The notes under the pieces are model-generated. The model ran no database searches. It saw only the letters and a program-made list of their open reading frames with translations, and was not told where the DNA came from. The position numbers and the translations under genes were made by a program. Below are positions 1 to 6,650 of a stretch of DNA of 11,964 nucleotides, piece after piece. This DNA comes from Nitrospira sp. (GTDB lineage Bacteria > Nitrospirota > Nitrospiria > Nitrospirales > Nitrospiraceae). How positions within the stretch are numbered: position 1 is the stretch's first letter; each line of letters begins with the position of its first letter. The stretch lies in assembly GCA_005116795.1 (NCBI GenBank), contig SWDL01000399.1:90966-102929 (forward strand). Direction: 5' to 3'.

Positions 1-127
1 GTTTGTCTCGCTGTCGACGGGCGGAGGCGGGGAACCGTTGCGTCCCGGGGGTCGAATCCGCGACACGGAATCAGGTCTGGATATCGAGGAGCTGGTCAGT
101 CAGTATGTGCATGGCAAGGTGAAATAA
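1..127 (+). CDS. mlaD: MlaD, MCE-domain phospholipid transporter subunit (3' end only)
   Basis: Only the last 41 codons are in the window; the frame starts at base 2 and ends with TAA at 125-127. The tail contains a Gly-rich stretch, then R-D-T-E-S-G-L-D-I-E-E-L-V and Q-Y-V-H-G-K. This matches the C-terminal end of the MCE domain in MlaD, where E. coli has a D-T-Q-S-A-x-x-L-E-D-L-I segment followed by Q-F-L-Y-G. MlaD is the inner-membrane-anchored hexameric ring of the MlaFEDB ABC transporter, which carries phospholipids across the periplasm. The identification rests on this short C-terminal match and on mlaC starting 22 bases downstream, the canonical mlaD-mlaC order. The protein stops soon after the MCE domain, without the long disordered tail of the E. 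coli protein. Confidence 0.82.
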   Translation, partial: FVSLSTGGGGEPLRPGGRIRDTESGLDIEELVSQYVHGKVK

Positions 128-149
128 CGTCGAGTGTAGAGGAGGGCGC

Positions 150-800
150 ATGAAGCACGGCACACAGATCCGGCGAGGGACGTGGCGTCTGGCGCTGGTC
201 GGCCTCGCGATGATCGCCGGGTGGGGCGGACTGCCTCTTTTCGCATCGGCGGCTTCGCCGACTGAAGCCGTGAAGAGCACCATTACCCAGGTGATCAAGG
301 CGCTGGAAGACCCCGAGTTGAAGAAGCCGGCTCGGACGGAAGACCGCCGCCGGACACTCGAAACCATCATCGGCGAACGCTTCAGCTACTCGGAGATGGC
401 CAAGCGCGCCTTGGGGGCGCAGTGGCCCAAGCTGCAGGACAAAGAGCGCAAGGAGTTTGTCGAGCTGTTCCAACGGCTGCTGTCCGCCAGCTATGCCGAC
501 AAGATCGAGGGCTACACGGGAGAACAGGTCTTCTACTTGAGCGAACGGAAGGAGGACAACTACGCGGAGGTCCGGACGAGAGTCACCTCCGGCAAAGCTG
601 AGATTCCGCTGGACTATCGGATGATCAGCAATTCCGACGACTGGCGGGTCTATGACATCATTGTCGACGGGGTGAGTCTGGTCAAGAACTACCGGGGGCA
701 GTTCGACAAGATCCTCCGCGAATCCTCCTACACGGAACTGGTGGAGAAACTTCGTCAGAAGGTGGAGAAACCCAAGAGCTCCCCGCCAGACGGCAAGTGA
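150..800 (+). CDS. mlaC: MlaC, periplasmic phospholipid-binding shuttle protein
   Basis: This 216-residue protein is the soluble periplasmic carrier of the Mla pathway, moving phospholipid between the outer membrane and the MlaD ring. Residues 1-35 form a signal peptide: basic N-terminus, hydrophobic core, then an A-S-A-A type cleavage region. The mature part is typical of the MlaC/Tgt2 family: an S-Y-x-E-M-A-K-R-A-L-G segment near residue 80, an E-F-V-x-L-F-Q-R-L-L helix, and the C-terminal signature D-W-R-V-Y-D-I-I-V-D-G-V-S-L-V-K-N-Y-R-x-Q-F. Family proteins are about 200-215 residues, so it looks complete. The ATG is preceded by a GGAGG ribosome-binding site at 141-145, which fixes the start. 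It sits 22 bases after mlaD, so the two are almost certainly co-transcribed. A lysine- and proline-rich tail follows the last helix. Confidence 0.93.
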   Translation: MKHGTQIRRGTWRLALVGLAMIAGWGGLPLFASAASPTEAVKSTITQVIKALEDPELKKPARTEDRRRTLETIIGERFSYSEMAKRALGAQWPKLQDKERKEFVELFQRLLSASYADKIEGYTGEQVFYLSERKEDNYAEVRTRVTSGKAEIPLDYRMISNSDDWRVYDIIVDGVSLVKNYRGQFDKILRESSYTELVEKLRQKVEKPKSSPPDGK

Positions 801-824
801 GCGTCGGGACACCGGTGACACCGC

Positions 825-2027
825 ATGAAGGTCCATCTCCGGGGTGTCCGCGTCGTTCTGGGCCTGACCGTCGCCGGCTTCCTGGGTCTGATGCAGATCG
901 AGGCGCAGGCGGAGGTCAAGACCATTCCCATTCCCTCCGTCGCCACCACCCGAAACGACGGGAATGACGTCGGGCTGATCGCGCCGACGCTGATCACCAA
1001 ACCCGACGGCGATCTCCAGTACATCGTCGCGCCTCTGCTGATCCGCAACTCCATCGTGGGGATGCGGGGGGCGATCAATGTGTTTCGGTTCGATTCAGGG
1101 GGACGTGAGCTCCGCTTCATCGCGTCGATGAGCGAGAAGATCGAGCGGAAGCTGGTCTTGAGCTATTTCGATCCGGCCTTGGGCAACGGGCGCTATTCGG
1201 TGTTCGTCGGCGGGACCTTTTTTAAGAATGCGACGTCCCGATTTTTCGGCATCGGTAACGGCACGCAGTTGGGGGATGAAACCAACTACACGGCACGGGA
1301 GGGGCGGGCCAATTGGCGGTTCGGCCTCTACCTCAACGAGGTCACGCAAGTCACCGTGGGGCAACGGTTTCGCGAGGTCACCCTCCAGCGGGGCGCCACC
1401 GATCTGCCGTTCTCGGTGGAGCGGTTCGGTTCGGTCGACGGCATTCAAGGGGGCACCATCCTGGGACATCGGGCCTCGTTCTTCTACGATACGCGCGACA
1501 GCCTGGTGGCCCCGACGGACGGCACGCAGATTACGGCCTTTGCCGAGCTGAATCAGAATCTGCGCAATGGAGACCATCCGGTCTTCTACCGCTATGGGCT
1601 CGAAGCGAAGAAATTGATCCCGTCCGAGTCAAAGCGAAACATTTTGGTCATCCGCGCCGATCTCCAGACGACGTTCGGTAAACAGGTCCCATTTTTTGAG
1701 CGGAGTTCGTTAGGTGGGCAGAACAATTTACGCGGGTACGGGGTGGACCGGTTCATCGACGACCATCTGATCGCCGTGAACATCGAGGAGCGTATCCATC
1801 TCATGCGGGCGCACTTTCTCAACGTGGCGGCTGAGTTTGAAATCGCGCCGTTCGTGGACATCGGAAAGGTCTTCAATACGTTTCAAAAACGCCAGCTTCA
1901 GGACTATCAAATCACGCCGGGCATCGGATTTCGGGCCATGGTGCGGCCGAGTGTGGTCGGTCGCGTGGATTATGGGTACAGCAAAGAAGGTGGGGCCGCG
2001 TTCGCGGGTCTGGATTTCCCGTTCTGA
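825..2027 (+). CDS. Omp85-family (BamA/TamA-like) outer-membrane beta-barrel lacking POTRA domains
   Basis: The protein has 400 residues. Residues 1-29 form a signal peptide ending in an A-Q-A site. The rest reads as alternating amphipathic beta strands, with the Omp85 'surface antigen' signatures: F-F-Y-D-T-R-D with P-T-D-G-T at about 219-234, G-G-Q-N-N-L-R-G-Y at 297-305 (the L-R-G-Y matches the conserved V/L-R-G-F/Y motif of barrel loop 6), and a C-terminal phenylalanine after F-A-G-L-D-F-P, the usual signal recognised by the BAM machinery. BamA and TamA carry several N-terminal POTRA domains; here only about 30-40 residues lie between the signal peptide and the first barrel-like strands. 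It follows mlaC by 24 bases, suggesting a role with the Mla lipid pathway, but that role is inferred. The start has no strong ribosome-binding site, consistent with translational coupling. Substrate unknown. Confidence 0.83.
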   Translation: MKVHLRGVRVVLGLTVAGFLGLMQIEAQAEVKTIPIPSVATTRNDGNDVGLIAPTLITKPDGDLQYIVAPLLIRNSIVGMRGAINVFRFDSGGRELRFIASMSEKIERKLVLSYFDPALGNGRYSVFVGGTFFKNATSRFFGIGNGTQLGDETNYTAREGRANWRFGLYLNEVTQVTVGQRFREVTLQRGATDLPFSVERFGSVDGIQGGTILGHRASFFYDTRDSLVAPTDGTQITAFAELNQNLRNGDHPVFYRYGLEAKKLIPSESKRNILVIRADLQTTFGKQVPFFERSSLGGQNNLRGYGVDRFIDDHLIAVNIEERIHLMRAHFLNVAAEFEIAPFVDIGKVFNTFQKRQLQDYQITPGIGFRAMVRPSVVGRVDYGYSKEGGAAFAGLDFPF

Positions 2028-2037
2028 GTGGTCGCCG

Positions 2038-3075
2038 GTGGGGCGGCGGCGTGGAGCGAGACGGGGTTTGCGGCGCGCCGGCCTCGCTCTCGTGGTGCTC
2101 GCCGTGTTCATGGTGTTCGGGGCCGGCCGTGCCGCCGCCGCAAGCCAAGGATTCGGCCCATTCCCGGTCCGGAACTTCCAGGCGTTTCAGCAGCTCGTGC
2201 TGGGCATGCCGGGGGATCGCGCCACGGTGCTGAAGCCTCAGGAGTGGGATCTTCGTGTCGAGCTTGCCGAGACCGCCAGCGTCTATCGGGAGCAGACTCC
2301 CCAAATCACCGCCGCAGTCAAATTTGAAACCCTTCGTTCAGGGGTCTTCTTCCGGTACGGTCTGACGGAACGGCTGGAGGTCGGAGCGGAACTGCCGATC
2401 TTCTATCGCTCCAGGGGATTCTTGGAGGGGGCGATCACTCAAGTGGAACGTGTGACAAGCGGGGTGGCGCCGGTCCGTGCGGGCTTCAAGGACACCAGCT
2501 TCGCGTTTAATACCACGAGGAACGGAGGCCCCTTATTCAAGGGGGCCGACGATCACGTGGGTCTCGGGGATATGACGCTGAGCGGCAAGTATCAAGTGAT
2601 GAAGCAGGAGTTCGGTCTGCCGGCGGTCTCGCTCCGCTTTGCTCTGAAGCTGCCCACGGGAGATGAGGATCGGACATTCGGCAGCGGGAGGACGGACCTG
2701 GGAGTGGGCCTTGCCGTGGATAAGGCGCTTTCAGAGCGCTGGATGCTGTATGGGAATCTCAATGGCATTCTGCCGACCGGTCGAGTAGCCGGGTTGGAGG
2801 TCGGGCCCATGCTCACGGGCCTGGCTGCGGTGGAATACCGCTGGTCTCCGACATTCTCCCTGGTGGCCCAATTAGAAGGGTATACCAGTCCCTTTCGGAA
2901 TACGGGAGCCGCATTTCTTGATAAGGGGGTGACGGAGGGCACGCTCGGATTCAGCTATCTGGCCAGTGACCGATATCTTTGGCAAGTCTACGGCGTAGAG
3001 AATATCGATTATCCCACGGGGAGCGCTGCGGATTTCACGCTGGCCACGGTTCTGACCTATCGATTCAGGCAATAG
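2038..3075 (+). CDS. DUF3187-family outer-membrane beta-barrel protein
   Basis: The product has about 345 residues from GTG 2038, with a basic N-terminus, a hydrophobic segment and an A-A-A-A-S cleavage region, so it is exported. The mature protein shows the DUF3187 pattern: G-P-F-P-V-R-N near the start, Y-G-L-T-E-R-L-E-V-G-A-E-L-P-I, then L-K-L-P-T-G-D-E-D with G-S-G-R-T-D-L-G-V-G-L-A, and beta-strand-rich sequence to the end. The family is predicted to form outer-membrane beta-barrels; its function is not known. The start is uncertain: GTG 2038 lies 10 bases after the previous stop, TTG 2068 would also give a complete signal peptide, and ATG 2110 would cut into it. None has a clear ribosome-binding site. 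The frame stays open upstream to 1837, but that stretch overlaps the Omp85 gene in another frame. The gene likely shares the mlaC transcript. Confidence 0.78.
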   Translation: MGRRRGARRGLRRAGLALVVLAVFMVFGAGRAAAASQGFGPFPVRNFQAFQQLVLGMPGDRATVLKPQEWDLRVELAETASVYREQTPQITAAVKFETLRSGVFFRYGLTERLEVGAELPIFYRSRGFLEGAITQVERVTSGVAPVRAGFKDTSFAFNTTRNGGPLFKGADDHVGLGDMTLSGKYQVMKQEFGLPAVSLRFALKLPTGDEDRTFGSGRTDLGVGLAVDKALSERWMLYGNLNGILPTGRVAGLEVGPMLTGLAAVEYRWSPTFSLVAQLEGYTSPFRNTGAAFLDKGVTEGTLGFSYLASDRYLWQVYGVENIDYPTGSAADFTLATVLTYRFRQ

Positions 3076-3275
3076 TCTTCGATAAGGGGAAAGGAAAGGA
3101 CTGAGCGCCACGAAAACTTGACAAGCCCCGAGGGGCTGTGGGAGACTTCGCCAACGTAACCTACATATAGCCGCCGCCCTTCTCCCCGGGCTTCCGATCC
3201 CTCTACTTGGTTTGCCCCATGCTACTGGCCCCGTAAGGGAATACAGGGTTGGGCTCATTGAAGGAGTCAACGACC
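3076..3275 (+). other. Intergenic region upstream of dxs
   Basis: These 200 bases hold no credible gene. They contain one GC hairpin (3124-3137), pyrimidine-rich sequence around 3175-3205, and a clear AAGGAG ribosome-binding site at 3261-3266, nine bases before the dxs ATG. A TTGACA string at 3118-3123 has no matching -10 box at normal spacing. No riboswitch consensus was recognised. The region probably separates the envelope transcript from the isoprenoid genes and should hold the dxs promoter, which I could not place. Confidence 0.5.
3124..3137. other. Short GC hairpin downstream of the DUF3187 gene
   Basis: AGCCCC and GGGGCT are perfect inverted repeats separated by GA, so a 5-bp stem with a CGAG tetraloop is the realistic fold. 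It lies 49 bases after the DUF3187 stop codon. It could weakly terminate or protect the 3' end of the envelope transcript, but no T-tract follows, so it does not qualify as a standard intrinsic terminator. Confidence 0.35.
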
Positions 3276-5225
3276 ATGGCCTTGTTGAAATCAATCAATA
3301 GTCCCGCGGATTTGAAGCGAATTGCACCGGAGCAATATCCGGCCCTGGCTCAGGAAATCCGCGAGGAGATTCTCTCGGTGGTCTCCCATGTCGGCGGCCA
3401 TCTGGCCTCCAACCTGGGCGTGGTGGAGCTCACCATCGCCCTCCATTCCATTCTGGACACGCCGAAGGACAAGATTGTCTGGGATACCAGCAATCAAGCC
3501 TATACCCATAAACTCTTGACCGGCCGGCGCGAGCGGTTCCACACCCTTCGTCAGTACGGCGGATTGAGCGGGTTCTGCAAGCGGGAGGAGAGCGAGTACG
3601 ACACGTTCAATGCCGGCCATGCAGGCACCGGGGTGTCGGCGGCCTACGGCATGGTCGAAGCCCGTGAACTCCTGGGAGGTGGCCACAAGATGGTCTGCGT
3701 CGTCGGGGACGGGGCGCTGACGGCTGGGATGACGCTGGAAGGGCTGCATCACGCCGGCGGAACCGGCAAGGACTTCCTCGTCGTGTTGAACGACAATCAA
3801 ATGTCCATTTCGCGCAACGTGGGAGCCATTTCCTCCTACCTCAATCGCACCTTCACCGGCGACTTCTATACCAAGATTCGTGAAGAAGCCGCGCATTTCC
3901 TGGAAGCGATTCCTCACATCGGCGGGGACATGAAGAAGTTCGCGCGGCGGGCCGAGGAATTGGCCAAGGGCGTGGTGCTCCCGGGGCTCTTGTTTGAGGA
4001 GCTGGGCTTTCGCTATGTGGGGCCCATCGACGGACACAATTTTGAACATCTGTTGCCCTCGTTGCACAACGTCGTCAAGCTCAAGGGCCCGACCCTCCTG
4101 CACGTGATTACCAAGAAAGGGCTGGGCTACGAACCTGCCATGAAGAATTCGGTCTGGTTCCACGCCTGTCCCGCCTTCATCAAGGAGACCGGCGAGCCTG
4201 CAAAGAAAGCCGTCCGGCCGAGCTACACGACGATCGCGGTGAATACGCTCGTGAAGGCGGCGCGGGCCGACAAGCGGATCGTGGCCATCACGGCGGCGAT
4301 GTGTGATGGCACCGGGCTGAACGCCTTCGAGAAAGAGTTCCCCAACCGGCTCTATGACGTCGGCATCGCCGAGCAGCATGCGGTCACCTTTGCAGCCGGG
4401 TTGGCGGCGCAGGGGGCCAGGCCGGTCGTGGCGATGTACTCGACCTTCTTGCAGCGCGCCTACGATCAGGTGGTGCATGACGTGGCGACGCAGAACTTGC
4501 CGGTCGCCTTCTGTATCGACCGCGGCGGGCTGGTCGCGGAAGACGGCACCACGCACCACGGCGCGTTTGACTACGCCTATCTGCGCCATGTGCCGAACAT
4601 GGTGGTGATGGCGCCGAAGGACGAGAACGAACTCCAGCACATGGTGAAAACCTCCGTGACGCACGACGGCCCCGCGGCCGTGCGCTATCCGCGCGGGGTC
4701 AGCCTGGGCGTCGCGATGGATCCCGAGCCTGTGGCCTTGCCGGTCGGCAAGGGCGAGTTGCTGGCGGACGGCACGGACGTGGCCGTCATCGCGGTGGGCG
4801 CTCCGGTCTGGCAGGCCGCACAGGCGGCCGAGCGGCTCCGGCGCGAGGGCATCTCCACGGCGGTGGTCAATGCGCGGTTCGTGAAGCCGCTGGATGCGGA
4901 ACTCATCACGCGGATCGCGAAGCGGGTCCGGTATCTGGTGACCGTCGAAGAAGGGACGCGCATGGGCGGGTTTGGCTCTGCGGTGCTCGAAGCTCTCTCT
5001 GACGCGGGTGTCACGCATCTGACCACGAAGCTCATCGGGCTTCCGGATTGGTACGTCGAACAAGGGCCTCAGGACCTGCTTCGTGAAAAGTACGGGTTGA
5101 CCGCGGAAGGCATCTACCAGGGCGTGAAAGACCTCTTGGGGAAGAGCCCGGTCGACGCGGAGACCGTCGCCGGCCACTCACGCGTGAGAGATTTCATGAC
5201 GGCCGGGGACGAGCAGGGGAGCTGA
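3276..5225 (+). CDS. dxs: 1-deoxy-D-xylulose-5-phosphate synthase
   Basis: This 649-residue cytosolic enzyme condenses pyruvate and glyceraldehyde 3-phosphate to 1-deoxy-D-xylulose 5-phosphate, the first MEP step (also used for thiamine and pyridoxal synthesis), with TPP and Mg2+. The TPP/Mg motif is G-D-G-A-L-T-A-G-M at 144-152 with L-N-D-N-Q-M-S-I-S at 171-179. The second domain has I-A-E-Q-H-A-V-T-F-A-A-G-L-A, including the catalytic Glu366, then F-L-Q-R-A-Y-D-Q, the D-G-T-T-H-H-G-A-F-D substrate loop (Asp423, His427) and V-R-Y-P-R-G. The length is slightly above the usual 620-640 because of a roughly 20-residue C-terminal extension. ATG 3276 is preferred over an upstream in-frame TTG (3249) because AAGGAG at 3261-3266 is well spaced for it. 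Oddity: the family motif D-V-G-H-Q-A-Y is D-T-S-N-Q-A-Y here, so the conserved TPP-site His is Asn73. ispG follows 55 bases downstream. Confidence 0.95.
   Translation: MALLKSINSPADLKRIAPEQYPALAQEIREEILSVVSHVGGHLASNLGVVELTIALHSILDTPKDKIVWDTSNQAYTHKLLTGRRERFHTLRQYGGLSGFCKREESEYDTFNAGHAGTGVSAAYGMVEARELLGGGHKMVCVVGDGALTAGMTLEGLHHAGGTGKDFLVVLNDNQMSISRNVGAISSYLNRTFTGDFYTKIREEAAHFLEAIPHIGGDMKKFARRAEELAKGVVLPGLLFEELGFRYVGPIDGHNFEHLLPSLHNVVKLKGPTLLHVITKKGLGYEPAMKNSVWFHACPAFIKETGEPAKKAVRPSYTTIAVNTLVKAARADKRIVAITAAMCDGTGLNAFEKEFPNRLYDVGIAEQHAVTFAAGLAAQGARPVVAMYSTFLQRAYDQVVHDVATQNLPVAFCIDRGGLVAEDGTTHHGAFDYAYLRHVPNMVVMAPKDENELQHMVKTSVTHDGPAAVRYPRGVSLGVAMDPEPVALPVGKGELLADGTDVAVIAVGAPVWQAAQAAERLRREGISTAVVNARFVKPLDAELITRIAKRVRYLVTVEEGTRMGGFGSAVLEALSDAGVTHLTTKLIGLPDWYVEQGPQDLLREKYGLTAEGIYQGVKDLLGKSPVDAETVAGHSRVRDFMTAGDEQGS
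5177..5188. repeat. 12-bp perfect palindrome in the dxs C-terminal extension
   Basis: CTCACGCGTGAG is its own reverse complement. It lies in the last codons of dxs, beyond the part that aligns with other Dxs proteins. It shares the 9-mer ACGCGTGAG with the tandem repeat about 50 bases downstream, suggesting both derive from the same intergenic repeat type. Confidence 0.5.
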
Positions 5226-5232
5226 TTGGAGA

Positions 5233-5260
5233 CGTGACGCGTGAGGCGTGAAACGTGAAA
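5233..5260. repeat. Four tandem heptamers CGTGANN between dxs and ispG
   Basis: Four consecutive 7-base units are visible: CGTGACG, CGTGAGG, CGTGAAA, CGTGAAA, followed by a degenerate CGGG. The period is not a multiple of three, so it is not a coding repeat. It occupies most of the 55-base gap between dxs and ispG and contains a spurious in-frame GTG (5248) for ispG. Similar CGTGA/TCACG-rich intergenic repeats may occur elsewhere in this genome, but that cannot be tested from this window. Confidence 0.7.
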
Positions 5261-5280
5261 CGGGTTTAACGGCAAAGCGA

Positions 5281-6465
5281 ATGCATATCACAAGAAGGAA
5301 GACCAGGCAGATACAGGTCGGCAACGTCAAGATCGGTGGTGGAGCGCCGGTGTCGGTGCAGTCCATGTGCAGCACGGACACCAGGGATGTGGCTGCCACT
5401 ATCGAGCAGATCCGCCAACTCGAGGCGGCCGGGTGCGAGCTGATTCGCGTCGCGGTGCCCGATACAGAGGCCGCGGCCGTCCTGCCCAAGATCAAGGCGG
5501 CGATGACCGTGCCGTTGATCGCCGACATTCATTTCGACCATCGCCTCGCCCTTGAGGCGGCCAAGGTCGTCGATTGCGTCCGCATCAATCCCGGCAACAT
5601 CGGCGCCTGGTGGAAGGTCGAAGAAGTCATCAAGGCCGTCAACGATCGAGGGATTCCCCTCCGGGTCGGTGTCAACGGCGGCTCGCTCGAACGGCCTCTG
5701 TTGGAGAAGTACGGCTACCCCACCGCAGAAGCGCTGGCGGAGTCGGCCTTGAACGCCGTGAACGCGCTCGAAGACGTCGGCTTTACGAACATGAAGGTGT
5801 CGCTCAAGGCTTCGGATGTGCACATGGCCATCGATGCCTACTATCTGTTTGCGCAGCAGAGCAACTACCCGCTGCATATCGGGATTACCGAGGCGGGGAC
5901 CGCCATGACCGGGGCCGTGAAATCCGCCATCGGGCTCGGCTGGCTGTTGACGCAGGGTATCGGCGATACGTTGCGCGTGTCGCTCGCGGCCGATCCGGTC
6001 GAAGAAGTGAAAGTCGGGTTTGAAATCCTCAAGTCGCTGGAACTGCGCCACCGTGGGATCAACGTCATCGCCTGTCCCACCTGTGGCCGCGTGGAAATCG
6101 ACGTCGTGAAGTTGGCCAACGAGCTGGAAAAAAAGCTCGGCCACATCAAGACCCCGTTGAACGTCTCGGTCCTCGGCTGCGTCGTGAACGGGATCGGCGA
6201 AGGGAAAGAGGCGGACATCGGCATCGCGGGCGGCGAAGGAAAGGGCATTCTGTTCAAGAAGGGCAAGCTGGTCCGCAAAGTGCCGATCGACGAGCTGATG
6301 GACACCCTCATCACCGAAGTCGAACTCATGGCGAAAGAGCAGGAAGCCGAAGGCAGCGCCCAGCCTTCCGTCTCAGGCCAGCACGGTCATGCGGCTCACA
6401 CCCAAGGGCCCGAGAAGCCGTCCACGTTGCTCCGCGAAATCCCCGTCCTCTCCTCTCGCTCGTAG
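5281..6465 (+). CDS. ispG: 4-hydroxy-3-methylbut-2-en-1-yl diphosphate synthase (IspG/GcpE)
   Basis: This 394-residue cytosolic iron-sulfur enzyme converts methylerythritol cyclodiphosphate to HMBPP, the penultimate MEP step. The N-terminal TIM barrel has the family motifs R-R-K-T-R-Q-I-Q-V-G-N-V-x-I-G at the start, P-L-I-A-D-I-H-F-D at 78-86 and R-I-N-P-G-N-I-G at 101-108. The C-terminal domain carries the 4Fe-4S ligands Cys265 and Cys268 (C-P-T-C-G-R), Cys300 (V-L-G-C-V-V-N-G) and Glu307 (G-I-G-E-G). ATG 5281 is chosen because the protein then begins like known IspG proteins; the upstream GTG 5248 lies inside a repeat, and neither has a convincing ribosome-binding site. About 40 residues beyond the conserved core (from about 352) form a hydrophilic tail with several His and Ser that looks disordered. 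dxs immediately upstream supports a shared isoprenoid role. Confidence 0.96.
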   Translation: MHITRRKTRQIQVGNVKIGGGAPVSVQSMCSTDTRDVAATIEQIRQLEAAGCELIRVAVPDTEAAAVLPKIKAAMTVPLIADIHFDHRLALEAAKVVDCVRINPGNIGAWWKVEEVIKAVNDRGIPLRVGVNGGSLERPLLEKYGYPTAEALAESALNAVNALEDVGFTNMKVSLKASDVHMAIDAYYLFAQQSNYPLHIGITEAGTAMTGAVKSAIGLGWLLTQGIGDTLRVSLAADPVEEVKVGFEILKSLELRHRGINVIACPTCGRVEIDVVKLANELEKKLGHIKTPLNVSVLGCVVNGIGEGKEADIGIAGGEGKGILFKKGKLVRKVPIDELMDTLITEVELMAKEQEAEGSAQPSVSGQHGHAAHTQGPEKPSTLLREIPVLSSRS

Positions 6466-6508
6466 CCGGCGTATTCGCAATCAGAAGCATGCCGCGCTGT
6501 CCCAAGAC

Positions 6509-6536
6509 TTGATGCAGCGACAAATCCGTGTATACT
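6509..6536 (+). promoter_or_regulatory. Sigma70-like promoter for the topoisomerase VI operon
   Basis: A -35 box TTGATG (6509-6514) is separated by 16 bases from a -10 box TATACT (6531-6536). The -10 differs from consensus at one position and the -35 at two. Transcription would start near 6543, giving a leader of about 108 bases before the topoisomerase VI B ATG. It lies 43 bases after the ispG stop and is the best promoter-like sequence I found in the window. Confidence 0.65.
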
Positions 6537-6591
6537 GAAGCCTCGTCTTGTCACACCAAGCGGTTCTCCATCACAACGCGGTGAGAGTTGA

Positions 6592-6613
6592 TCAGTGCCG
6601 GACAGGGCACTGA
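6592..6613 (+). promoter_or_regulatory. 8-bp hairpin in the topoisomerase VI leader
   Basis: TCAGTGCC (6592-6599) pairs perfectly with GGCACTGA (6606-6613) around a six-base loop GGACAG. It falls in the predicted 5' leader, about 50 bases after the predicted transcription start and 37 bases before the ATG. No T-tract follows, so it is not a standard terminator. It could be an mRNA-stabilising element or, as DNA, a protein-binding inverted repeat; the role is unknown. Confidence 0.5.
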
Positions 6614-6650
6614 GCCGGTTGTTCGTGCCGGTGATCTGTTGAGTAACGAC

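Noticed and set aside
1837..2037. Upstream extension of the DUF3187 frame to 1837
   Set aside because: It overlaps the clearly coding C-terminus of the Omp85 gene in a different frame, and the signal peptide begins after 2038.
3118..3123. TTGACA as a -35 box for dxs
   Set aside because: The sequence 16-18 bases downstream is GC-rich and has no -10-like hexamer; the nearest TATA-like bases (3162-3169) are far too distant.
3118..3260. A TPP riboswitch upstream of dxs (a TPP enzyme gene)
   Set aside because: The conserved CUGAGA and ACCUGAU core elements are not present in order; only a short GC hairpin is seen.
3249..3275. TTG 3249 as the dxs start
   Set aside because: It has no ribosome-binding site, and its extra residues overlap the AAGGAG that serves ATG 3276.
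3291..5177. Long antisense open frame (628 codons) opposite dxs
   Set aside because: It lies wholly inside dxs, reads as an Arg/His/Gly-rich composition typical of the reverse strand of GC-rich genes, and shows no family motif. The + strand is clearly the coding strand.
5248..5280. GTG 5248 as the ispG start
   Set aside because: It lies inside the heptamer repeat, and the extra eleven residues do not resemble the start of IspG proteins.
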